DNA of 17,598 nucleotides, from contig JAUXFZ010000007.1 in NCBI GenBank assembly GCA_030622585.1, positions 1-17,598 of the forward strand, written 5' to 3'. The position numbers and the translations under genes are program-made. Origin of the DNA: Myxococcales bacterium (GTDB lineage Bacteria > Myxococcota_A > Polyangia > Polyangiales > Houyiibacteriaceae). Positions 6,950 through 13,674 of the stretch are shown in pieces; position 1 is the stretch's first letter; every line of letters starts with the position of its first letter. The notes below the pieces were generated by a model that saw only the letters and a list, made by a program, of their open reading frames with translations, ran no database searches and was not told where the DNA came from.

Positions 6950-8026
6950 CTAGGAGCCTTTGGACGCGCCCGGAAGCCGACCGTCCAGGATGTCGCTTAG
7001 CACATCGGCCGCGAACCCCACCAAAGGTATGTACTTCTCGTAGTCCATGCGAGTCGGACCCACGATCCCGAAGGAGCCCACGCTGGCGCCATCCCGGCGG
7101 TATGGGCTCGAAATGACGCTGATGTCGCCGACCCCATCTAGCGCCGTCTCGGAGCCGATGAAGACCTGGACCCCATCGGCGAGCAAGGTTTGCTCGAGGA
7201 GCTCCAATAGCTTCTGCTTCTCTTCGAACGCGTTGAGATAGCCTCGGATTTTCTCTGCGTCGCCGAACTCCGGACGGTCGAAGAGCGTGCCCTGCCCCTC
7301 GATGACGACCCGGGCCCGTTCGACCTGGCCTTCGACCGTAGCCTCCACCATTCGTTGCGCCTGCTCGCGCAGAACCTGGTACTGGCCTTGCTCAGTGGCG
7401 ATACGAACGGCGAGCGCATCGCGGACGGACCGGAGCGTCCGACCGCCAACCAGATCGGCTAGGTAGTTGTTCACCCGCTCGAGGGTGTGCCCGTCCACGT
7501 CGAGCTCCGTGACGACGACCCGGTTCTCGACGCCGCCCGAGCGTGTGACCAGAACGGCCAGTGTCCGCCCGCTGGCGAGTCGCATGAACCGAAGCTGATC
7601 GAGGATGGCCTCGGCAGCCGACGGTCGGGCGATGATGGTCGCGGTGCCGGTGAGTCGGCTTAGAAGCTGGCCGGTTTCCCGAACGGCGTCGTCGCCAGCC
7701 TCCAGCCCTTGCAGGCGCTCGATCAAGGCCGTCCGGTGAGCGTCGGAAATTTTCCCGCCCGAGAGCGCCACACCCACTGTTGCCATGGCGTCGACGAAGC
7801 ATCGGAAGCCGGCGTCGGTCGGAACCCGGCCTGCGCTCGTGTGCGGCTGGTGCAACAGCCCCGCGTCTTCGAGCTCGACGAGCACATTTCGAATGGTCGC
7901 GGGCGACAGCTTGATCGCGTAACGCTTGGCAATGCGACGCGAGCTCACAGCCTGTCCCGAGGCGATATACTCGGTCACGGCTGCGAACAGGATCCGCCGA
8001 TGGCGTTCGTCCAATGTCACCGTCAC
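6950..8026 (-). CDS. hrcA: Heat-shock transcriptional repressor HrcA
   Basis: A 358-residue repressor of class I heat-shock genes. The N-terminal winged helix reads TLDERHRRILFAAVTEYI followed by GQAVSSRRIAKRY and LSPATIRNVLVELEDAGLL. HTSAGRVPTDAGFRCFVD follows, the most conserved HrcA segment. The C-terminal GAF-like inducer domain ends near SSPYRRDGASVGSFGIVGPTRMDYEK-like text, also typical of the family. The start is GTG at 8026; a second GTG two codons later is an alternative, and neither has a strong ribosome site. HrcA usually binds the CIRCE inverted repeat (TTAGCACTC-N9-GAGTGCTAA), and I see no CIRCE upstream of this gene. It leads the minus-strand run through grpE and dnaK. Confidence 0.95.
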   Translation of the reverse strand: MTVTLDERHRRILFAAVTEYIASGQAVSSRRIAKRYAIKLSPATIRNVLVELEDAGLLHQPHTSAGRVPTDAGFRCFVDAMATVGVALSGGKISDAHRTALIERLQGLEAGDDAVRETGQLLSRLTGTATIIARPSAAEAILDQLRFMRLASGRTLAVLVTRSGGVENRVVVTELDVDGHTLERVNNYLADLVGGRTLRSVRDALAVRIATEQGQYQVLREQAQRMVEATVEGQVERARVVIEGQGTLFDRPEFGDAEKIRGYLNAFEEKQKLLELLEQTLLADGVQVFIGSETALDGVGDISVISSPYRRDGASVGSFGIVGPTRMDYEKYIPLVGFAADVLSDILDGRLPGASKGS

Positions 8027-8035
8027 GTTCTTGAG

Positions 8036-8063
8036 AAAGTAGAAGCTTGGGCGGTTCTGTCAA
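8036..8063 (-). promoter_or_regulatory. Candidate sigma-70 promoter of the hrcA operon
   Basis: The minus strand has a perfect -35 hexamer TTGACA (8063-8058), a 16-base spacer and TACTTT (8041-8036, 3 of 6 matches to TATAAT). The -10 box ends only 9 bases before the hrcA GTG, so initiation would fall at or within a few bases of the start codon, giving a nearly leaderless message. That would also explain the lack of a ribosome site. No heat-shock sigma-32 consensus is visible here. Confidence 0.45.
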
Positions 8064-8122
8064 GCGCGCGAAACCCTCCGGAAAATTGCGCTTGGACCCC
8101 AGATTGCGGCAGGCTCGGCCTC

Positions 8123-8407
8123 GTGAGACCCAGCGCCGCCCTTCTCCCGTTCTCCTTGATGGTGATGGCGATCATGACGGTCCCAACCTTGGTTCTCGAC
8201 GAGCAGGGTTTGCCCCGTTACCGCCACCTCCGGGGGGAGCTCCAGGAGCTGCGCGAGTCCAACGAAGAGCTCGTCCGCGAGATTGTCACCCTCAAAGGTG
8301 AGATCGACGCGCTGCGCAGCGACCCGGCCTACGTCGAGCGTATCGCGCGAGACGAGCTTGGGATGGTCCGGGCCGAGGAGTTCGTCTTCCAATTCCCGCC
8401 TCGGTAG
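8123..8407 (+). CDS. ftsB: FtsB/DivIC-family septum formation initiator protein
   Basis: A small 94-residue single-pass membrane protein. I chose the GTG at 8123 because it gives a short cytoplasmic start (MRPSAA) before the membrane helix (about 5-23, LLPFSLMVMAIMTVPTLVL); AGG lies about 9 bases upstream. A periplasmic coiled coil follows (RGELQELRESNEELVREIVTLK, with leucines at heptad spacing), then the family-typical end DPAYVERIARDELGMVRAEE. Known role: FtsB/DivIC bridges FtsL and FtsQ in the divisome and helps activate septal peptidoglycan synthesis. It diverges from hrcA with 96 bases between starts. A later ATG (8158-8160 region) would cut into the membrane helix and is less likely. 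Confidence 0.85.
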   Translation: MRPSAALLPFSLMVMAIMTVPTLVLDEQGLPRYRHLRGELQELRESNEELVREIVTLKGEIDALRSDPAYVERIARDELGMVRAEEFVFQFPPR

Positions 8408-8416
8408 TGGAGCGGG

Positions 8417-8433
8417 GTGGGCGACTTGCCCAC
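8417..8433 (+). terminator. Stem-loop after ftsB, possible weak intrinsic terminator
   Basis: GTGGGC-GACTT-GCCCAC forms a perfect 6-base-pair stem with a 5-base loop starting 9 bases after the ftsB stop. A T-rich run (CTTTTCTT) begins about 10 bases after the stem, farther than in a classical intrinsic terminator. It may attenuate read-through into the diguanylate cyclase gene. Confidence 0.4.
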
Positions 8434-8463
8434 ATTCGAGCGCTTTTCTTGCTGAACGAACGG

Positions 8464-8483
8464 CAGCGGGCGTAACACCGCTG
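8464..8483 (+). other. Hairpin immediately upstream of the diguanylate cyclase start codon
   Basis: CAGCGG-(8)-CCGCTG is a perfect 6-base-pair inverted repeat ending 4 bases before the ATG at 8488. It occupies the place where a ribosome binding site would lie, and no clear Shine-Dalgarno sequence is visible. It could limit translation or be an operator half-site pair; chance is also possible. Confidence 0.35.
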
Positions 8484-8487
8484 TCAT

Positions 8488-10575
8488 ATGACGGCCCTCG
8501 TCCAGGCAGCGCTTCGCGTCAGGCGCACCGCGCGGTCGGCATGGGGATTGGCCGCTGCATTCCTGCTCGCGGCGTTCCTGCTGGCTGGCTTCTTTCTTCC
8601 TGGCAGCCGGGAGCCCAGTTGGCTGCATGGGTTGTGGGTCGTCGCCTGGAGCGCGCTCTTCGGACACCGCGCCCACACCGCGTATCGGCAGGGCACGGAC
8701 CCGAGGTCCGCTTTCGAGCTGGGCGTCCTGTTGCTCGTCGGTGTGCAGGCGCTCGTTCAGTTTCGTGGCGGCATTCGTAGCGATCTCTACCCGTTGACGT
8801 TCGTAGCCGTTGCGCTCGTTGCGTCATTCGCAGCCGGACCTGCTGGCGTCGGTGTCGTCGTCTTCGCGCTCGCACTCGGGCTCGCCACGGCGTTGTTCGG
8901 CGAACAGATCAGCGACCCGCTGCTGCTCGGCTTGAACGCGCTCTTCATCGTTTGCTTTGGTGCGCTCAGTCACGCGTTCACGCGCGCGGAGATCGTGCGC
9001 GTACGACGCAAATCGGATCTCGAGCTCGCAGCCCAAAAGGAAAAGGTGAAAGACGATACGCGGCTCTTTCGCTTGGTCGCGCCTTCGTCGGACGGACTGA
9101 GGGACGAGGAGCGCCTGTATCAAACCAGCGTTCAAGAAGTCCGCCAAGCGCTCTATCACGCACTTCAGCTCCTGCACCGGACCCTGGACCTGCATACCTG
9201 TGTGCTCCTGATGCCTTCGAGCGAGGCCGAGCAACTGCACATCGCCGAGCTGGTGACGAAGAGCGACGACGTGGCCGATGGCCCTTTCGCCCTGGGCGCG
9301 GGGGCGGTCGGCGCTGCGGTGAGGAGGCAGCTCACCACCAGTCTTCAGCAGATTCGCCCAGGATATCGTGGCATTTGCTATTATCGGGGGCCCGCGACGG
9401 TGCGGTCGTTCATCGCCGTGCCGGTGCTCGAGCGAGGACATCTGCGGGCCGTGCTTTGCGCCGATCGCCTCATCGATCGCGCGTTCAGACCCGAGGAAGA
9501 AGAGCTGCTCCGCGATAGCACGTCGCACATTCTGCGCGCGTTCGAGAACGAACGCGTCTTCGTTCAGCTCGAAAGCGCCAAGCGCGAGCAAGAGACGCTC
9601 TATCGTGTTTCCCAGGCTCTCAGCACAGCGTTGACGCAGGACGCGGTCATGGAGGTCGGGTTGACCGCCGCGACCGAGATCGTGCCACACGACTTTGCGG
9701 CGATCACCGAGTACCAACCCGAAGGGCGGCGTCACGTCGTACGGCGCGCGGTAGGCGAACGAGCGCCCGACTTCCAAGGGCTTCGCTTCCGCGACAACGC
9801 TTCCCTCACGGCGATGGTGGTCAAGAACCGGCACTACCTCCCATACCGCGGCGAGTTCGACCCGCACCAGCAGGTGCTGTTCACCAAGAAGGCAAAGCTC
9901 AAAGGCATGGAGTCGCTTCTCGTATTGCCGCTGGTGGCGCGTGAGGAGCCGATTGGAACTTTGATCGTTGCAGCGAAAGCGCCCGCCGCGTTTGGTACGT
10001 CCGCGCGTGAGACGCTGCAGGCGCTCGCGAACCAACTTGCCGTCGCGATGGCCAACGCGCGGTCCGTTCGTCTGCTCGAGGAGTTGGCGACGACGGATGG
10101 CCTAACGGGCTGCCTCAATAAGCGCGCGCTCCTCGACCAAATGGAGCAGAAGCTGATGGCCGCACAACGATTCGGCCGCAAACTGTCTCTGATTGTGACG
10201 GACCTCGACCACTTCAAAGCGGTCAACGATACGTATGGTCACGCTGCGGGCGACCGGGTCCTCAAGGAGCTCGGTGAGGTGCTCCGGCGCGTCAAACGAG
10301 AGACCGACATCGTAGCCCGCTTTGGCGGAGAGGAGTTTTGCGTGCTCTGTGAGGAGACGGATGTGCGGGGCGCGCAAATGCTTGCGGAGCGAGTTCGCGA
10401 GGAGCTGGAGAAGACCGAGGTGTCGACCGAGCTCGGGCCCTTGAAGGTCACCGCCTCTCTCGGCGTCGCGACGTTCCCCGATCACGCCTCAACCGCTGCG
10501 GACTTGTTCGTGCAAGGCGACAAGGCGCTCTACGAAGCCAAGCACCGCGGTCGCAACCAAGTGTGTACGGTTTAG
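8488..10575 (+). CDS. Membrane-anchored GAF-GAF-GGDEF diguanylate cyclase
   Basis: A 695-residue enzyme predicted to make cyclic di-GMP from two GTP. The N-terminal region (about 18-165) holds several hydrophobic membrane helices, followed by a charged stretch (170-200). Two GAF-like sensory domains follow, at roughly 215-365 and 380-525; the second contains LLVLPLVAREEPIGTLIVA. The GGDEF domain begins TTDGLTGCLNKRAL, with DLDHFKAVNDTYGHAAGD and active-site GGEEF at 613-617. The inhibitory site RETD (604-607) lies five residues before it, so product feedback should operate. There is no EAL or HD-GYP domain. The ligand of the GAF domains cannot be told. It lies 80 bases after ftsB and ends 8 bases from the converging sixA gene. 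Confidence 0.93.
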   Translation: MTALVQAALRVRRTARSAWGLAAAFLLAAFLLAGFFLPGSREPSWLHGLWVVAWSALFGHRAHTAYRQGTDPRSAFELGVLLLVGVQALVQFRGGIRSDLYPLTFVAVALVASFAAGPAGVGVVVFALALGLATALFGEQISDPLLLGLNALFIVCFGALSHAFTRAEIVRVRRKSDLELAAQKEKVKDDTRLFRLVAPSSDGLRDEERLYQTSVQEVRQALYHALQLLHRTLDLHTCVLLMPSSEAEQLHIAELVTKSDDVADGPFALGAGAVGAAVRRQLTTSLQQIRPGYRGICYYRGPATVRSFIAVPVLERGHLRAVLCADRLIDRAFRPEEEELLRDSTSHILRAFENERVFVQLESAKREQETLYRVSQALSTALTQDAVMEVGLTAATEIVPHDFAAITEYQPEGRRHVVRRAVGERAPDFQGLRFRDNASLTAMVVKNRHYLPYRGEFDPHQQVLFTKKAKLKGMESLLVLPLVAREEPIGTLIVAAKAPAAFGTSARETLQALANQLAVAMANARSVRLLEELATTDGLTGCLNKRALLDQMEQKLMAAQRFGRKLSLIVTDLDHFKAVNDTYGHAAGDRVLKELGEVLRRVKRETDIVARFGGEEFCVLCEETDVRGAQMLAERVREELEKTEVSTELGPLKVTASLGVATFPDHASTAADLFVQGDKALYEAKHRGRNQVCTV

Positions 10576-10583
10576 TGAGGCCG

Positions 10584-11069
10584 TCAGGGGCGTTTTAGCT
10601 CTAGGGTTTGCGGGTCTAGCATCCACTGGAAGTGGCCCTTGCCTCCCTCTACCCGCAGCAGGCAAGCGGCGGACGTTCGGAAAGACGGAAACGCGGCCAG
10701 TTGGCATAGATGGCCCGCGAGCACGCCGACCTTCGGCATGTGCGTCACCATCACGAGCAAGTCATCGTCGGACGCATGCTCGAGTGGCTCGAGGGCCTGC
10801 GCGGTGCTGCCGGCTTCGCTCGATAGCGCGGACTGTACCTCGAGGGGGCCGTGGAAGCCGGGCTGCGTGGACGCCAAGATCTCCGCGGTTTGAACCGCGC
10901 GCACCAAGGGGCTCGTGTAAATGCACGAGTATTGCAAGCCGAGACTGGCTAGGGCTGCACCGACCTTGGCCATCGTGTGCCGCCCCGCGTCGGTCAGCCA
11001 ACGGTCGTGGTCGGTCGCAGCCGACCGTGTATCGACCGCCTCTGCATGTCGTAGTAACAGAACCCGCAC
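10584..11069 (-). CDS. sixA: SixA-type phosphohistidine phosphatase (histidine phosphatase superfamily)
   Basis: A 161-residue protein starting at GTG 11069. This start puts the catalytic RHAEA motif (residues 7-11, nucleophile His8) right at the N terminus, as in SixA; a longer reading would add a basic stretch unlike the family. Further conserved points are LTDAGR (25-30), YTSPLVRAVQTAEIL (51-65) and the second catalytic His110 in VMVTHMP. The short length fits SixA rather than phosphoglycerate mutase. Known role: SixA removes phosphate from phosphohistidine on signalling or phosphotransfer proteins. It follows the permease gene by 22 bases and is probably co-transcribed with it. Its substrate here is unknown. 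Confidence 0.85.
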   Translation of the reverse strand: MRVLLLRHAEAVDTRSAATDHDRWLTDAGRHTMAKVGAALASLGLQYSCIYTSPLVRAVQTAEILASTQPGFHGPLEVQSALSSEAGSTAQALEPLEHASDDDLLVMVTHMPKVGVLAGHLCQLAAFPSFRTSAACLLRVEGGKGHFQWMLDPQTLELKRP

Positions 11070-11091
11070 GGGAAGTAGCTTGGCACGCCGG

Positions 11092-12552
11092 CTAGGGGTC
11101 GTCTTGCGAACTGTGCGCCGAAAGTGCGAAAGATTCCTCCGGGGAGAGCACCAGCCGGTGTCGCGCATAGAACGCGAACCACAGAAGCCCGAGCCCGTAC
11201 CAAACCGCCGCTCCCGCTACGACCCGCTGATAGATCGGGTCGGTGACGAACAGCGCCACCAGGGTGACAACCGCGATGAGCAGCGCCACTACCGCGCCCG
11301 GTATTCCAAGGGGGCTGCGGTAAGGTCGGTGGATGTGAGGCAGCCGGATGCGCAACAGGATGTACGACACCATCTGAAGCGCGTATGCGATCACCGCGCC
11401 GAAGACGGCCATGTTGAGCAGAACAGCGCCGACTGGATGCTCGGGGCCGAGCGCGTGAATACCGTAGGCGACCACGTAACCGAGCAGGGCACCGACGAAG
11501 AGCGCGACGTGAGGTGTCTGGCGGCGCTGATGCGTCCGCGAGAGCCAGCGTGGGAAATAGCCAGCGCGGGAGAGCGAAAAGATCTGTCGCCCGTATGCGA
11601 AGATGATGCTGTGGAAGCTTGCGATGAGGCCGGTGACCGCGACGAGTGCGAGCAGTTTGGCGCCGAGGCCCGCGCCGAAGATTGTCTTGAAACCCTCGAA
11701 CAAGGGTTCCGCGGAAGAGCCCAGCCCCTGGGAGCCCGGTTCGAGACCCGCGTTGAGGAACAGCGTCAGAAAAGCTGCCACGACGAGGGTGAGCAGACCG
11801 TACAGCAGCCCACGCGGTAGATCGCGTGCGGGGGCCTGGGCTTCCTCACCGGCGAGAGGAAGTTGTTCGATCGCGAGGAAGAACCAAATCGCAAACGGAA
11901 GGGCAGCCAAGATGCCGGACGCGCCGTACGGCAGCCACCTGCTCTGTCCTTTCTCGGGCTCGATGTTGAGGGCCCATTGCATGTCGAAGTGTGGAATCGC
12001 CCCGATCCAGAACACGACCAGCACAGCGAGGGCCAGTATGGTGATCAGTACGGTAAAACGGAACGTCGTCTCGACGCCGGCGACGTTCAGGCCGACGAAG
12101 GCGGCGTACGCGGCCAGCCACCACAGTGGCTCGACGCTCGTAGGGGTCTCGAAGATCGCGCCGAGATACCCACCGATGCCGACGACGATCACCGCCGGCG
12201 TGAGGATGTACTCCATGTTCTCGGCAAGACCCGTGATGTACGCGCCCCATGGGCCCATCGCCGACCGCGCAAAGGAGTACGCACCGCCGGTGTGCGGAAG
12301 GGCCGCCGCCATTTCCGCAATGCTGAAGCACAGGCCGGCGTACATCACCGTAATGACGACTGTTGCGATCAGAAGACCACCGAACCCGCCGGCAGCGAGG
12401 CCGAAGTTCCACCCGAAGAAGTCCCCCGAAATCACCGCGCCGACCCCGAGCGCCCACAACGACCATACGCCCGCATACCGGCGCAATCCGCGCTTCTCGA
12501 AGTAGTGCTCGGCGACCGGGACGTACTCGACTCCCTGGTCCTTCTTCTTCAT
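11092..12552 (-). CDS. eat: APC-family permease, ethanolamine permease-like
   Basis: A 486-residue inner-membrane transporter with about 12 membrane helices. The sequence is close to the ethanolamine permease family (TIGR00908): ISGDFFGWNFGLAAGGFGG near the start, then SIAEMAAALPHTGGAYSFAR, GLAENMEYILTPAVIVVGIG, LPFAIWFFLAIEQLPLAGEE and FHSIIFAYGRQIFSLSRAGY. The expected substrate is ethanolamine, or a related amine or amino acid, taken up with a cation. No ethanolamine ammonia-lyase genes (eutBC) are in the window, so the fate of the substrate is unclear; use in lipid synthesis or as a nitrogen source are options. It diverges from fabI with only 47 bases between start codons, so the two promoter regions must overlap. 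sixA follows 22 bases downstream. Confidence 0.88.
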   Translation of the reverse strand: MKKKDQGVEYVPVAEHYFEKRGLRRYAGVWSLWALGVGAVISGDFFGWNFGLAAGGFGGLLIATVVITVMYAGLCFSIAEMAAALPHTGGAYSFARSAMGPWGAYITGLAENMEYILTPAVIVVGIGGYLGAIFETPTSVEPLWWLAAYAAFVGLNVAGVETTFRFTVLITILALAVLVVFWIGAIPHFDMQWALNIEPEKGQSRWLPYGASGILAALPFAIWFFLAIEQLPLAGEEAQAPARDLPRGLLYGLLTLVVAAFLTLFLNAGLEPGSQGLGSSAEPLFEGFKTIFGAGLGAKLLALVAVTGLIASFHSIIFAYGRQIFSLSRAGYFPRWLSRTHQRRQTPHVALFVGALLGYVVAYGIHALGPEHPVGAVLLNMAVFGAVIAYALQMVSYILLRIRLPHIHRPYRSPLGIPGAVVALLIAVVTLVALFVTDPIYQRVVAGAAVWYGLGLLWFAFYARHRLVLSPEESFALSAHSSQDDP

Positions 12553-12599
12553 GGCGCGGAGTGTAGCGGTTTGCCGGGACAGGCGATAAGGTTCCGCGC

Positions 12600-13520
12600 A
12601 TGTTGCCGATCGATCTTTCGGGGAGACGGGCCTTCGTCGCGGGCGTGGCGGACGATGCCGGGTTTGGATTCGCGATCGCCAAGGCGCTTGCGATAGCGGG
12701 CGCGTCGGTTTGCGTGGGCACTTGGCCGCCAGCGCTTGGCATCTTCGAGACGTTGTTGCGCCGCGGGAAGCTCGATGCGTCTTTGGCGATGCCGGACGGG
12801 AGCAAGCTCGAGTTCGAGCGAGTCTACCCGCTTGACGCGGAGTACGACCTTTTGGAAGACGCGCCCCAGGAGCTCCGCGGCCAGAAGCGCTACCGCGAAC
12901 GGGGTGACTTCAGCATCGAGGGCGTAGCCAACAGGCTTCGCGAGGATTTTGGTGATTCCAGCCTCGACATCATCGTGCACAGCCTCGCGAACGGCCCCGA
13001 GGTCACCAAGCCGTTGATGGAGACGAGCCGGGGAGGCTATCTCGCAGCGCATGGCGCGAGCGCATATTCGTTCGTCTCCCTTGCCCAGCGGTTGCAGCCT
13101 TTGATGCGCCCGGACGGGGCGCTGTTGGCGCTCTCGTACCTAGCGAGTCAGGGGGTTGTGACCGACTATGGTGGGGGAATGGCTTCGGCTAAGGCAGCGC
13201 TCGAAACCGACGCCCGGATGTTGGCGTTCGAGCTGGGCCGCCAAGGCGGACATCGGGTCAACGTGATTTCGGCTGGGCCCTACGCATCTCGCGCGGCATC
13301 GGCGATCGGCTTCATCCACAAGATGATCAAGTACTACGAGATGAACGCGCCCTTGCCCCACGCGCTTCAGGCCGAAGAGGTGGGCAACGCGGCGGCCTTT
13401 CTCTGCAGCCCGCTGGCGAGCGGCATTACTGGAACCGTCCTCTACGTCGACAAGGGCTACCACGCCATGGCCGCTCCCGCCGACGTCTCCACCCTAATCG
13501 ACTCCCTCACCGACGCCTAG
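12600..13520 (+). CDS. fabI: Enoyl-[acyl-carrier-protein] reductase FabI, plant/chlamydial subtype
   Basis: A 306-residue NADH-dependent reductase that completes each fatty-acid elongation cycle. The nucleotide-binding start reads GVADDAGFGFAIAKALAIAGA (15-35) and VGTWPPAL (39-46), as in plant enzymes. It carries the extra segment of plant and chlamydial enzymes (about 55-105: PDGSKLEFERVYPLDAEYD and RYRERGDFSIEGVA), absent from Escherichia coli FabI. Then come HSLANGPEVTKPLMETSRG (127-145), active-site Tyr180 and Tyr190, and Lys198. The Tyr190-x7-Lys198 spacing is the plant one; E. coli has x6. SAGPYASRAASAIGF (224-238) matches the substrate loop, which in plants reads SAGPLGSRAAKAIGF. AAGG precedes the ATG at 12600. 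It stands alone on the plus strand. Confidence 0.93.
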   Translation: MLPIDLSGRRAFVAGVADDAGFGFAIAKALAIAGASVCVGTWPPALGIFETLLRRGKLDASLAMPDGSKLEFERVYPLDAEYDLLEDAPQELRGQKRYRERGDFSIEGVANRLREDFGDSSLDIIVHSLANGPEVTKPLMETSRGGYLAAHGASAYSFVSLAQRLQPLMRPDGALLALSYLASQGVVTDYGGGMASAKAALETDARMLAFELGRQGGHRVNVISAGPYASRAASAIGFIHKMIKYYEMNAPLPHALQAEEVGNAAAFLCSPLASGITGTVLYVDKGYHAMAAPADVSTLIDSLTDA

Positions 13521-13543
13521 GTGCGCGAGCCGAAGGCGACGCC

Positions 13544-13559
13544 CGGCGCGCATGCGCCG
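13544..13559. terminator. GC hairpin between converging fabI and kinase genes
   Basis: CGGCGC-GCAT-GCGCCG is a perfect 6-base-pair stem with a 4-base loop, 23 bases after the fabI stop and between two converging genes. It could fold on either transcript, but no T tract follows on either side, so it is only a weak candidate for a two-way terminator. The rest of the 154-base gap holds a G-rich run (13605-13617) and nothing else I recognise. Confidence 0.3.
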
Positions 13560-13603
13560 CCAAGGCAAAGCGAAGCGAATGCCGCGGAGGGAGGATTACG
13601 CGG

Positions 13604-13616
13604 CGGGGGTGGGTGG
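13604..13616. repeat. 13-base G-rich direct repeat, copy 1 (downstream of the kinase gene)
   Basis: CGGGGGTGGGTGG occurs here and again at 14715-14727, so identical copies lie on each side of the kinase gene. The sequence is low in complexity, and chance or G-tract bias is a reasonable explanation. Confidence 0.6.
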
Positions 13617-13674
13617 GTCGGATGAAACACGCCTGACCACGTTCCCAGTCGCCACCGCGCTTTCGGATCACACA

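Noticed and set aside
8027..8122. CIRCE operator or sigma-32 promoter before hrcA
   Set aside because: I searched this gap by eye and found neither the CIRCE inverted repeat nor a CTTGAA/CCCCAT pair.
8824..10035. 403-codon open frame on the minus strand
   Set aside because: It lies entirely opposite the GAF-GAF-GGDEF gene, whose protein has clear domains; the antisense product has no recognisable motif.
11070..11168. Upstream extension of the SixA frame
   Set aside because: It overlaps the permease gene and would put a basic stretch before the RHAEA motif, which is N-terminal in the family.
10921..11820. 299-codon plus-strand open frame
   Set aside because: It is antisense to the permease and sixA genes and is charged and low in hydrophobic residues, typical of a shadow frame.
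11846..12805. 319-codon minus-strand open frame spanning the permease and fabI starts
   Set aside because: It is out of frame with the permease and antisense to fabI; its Arg-rich sequence has no domain.
13589..13617. G-quadruplex between fabI and the kinase gene
   Set aside because: There are four GGG runs, but one loop is 13 bases long and the segment is not conserved evidence of function; it is probably base-composition bias.
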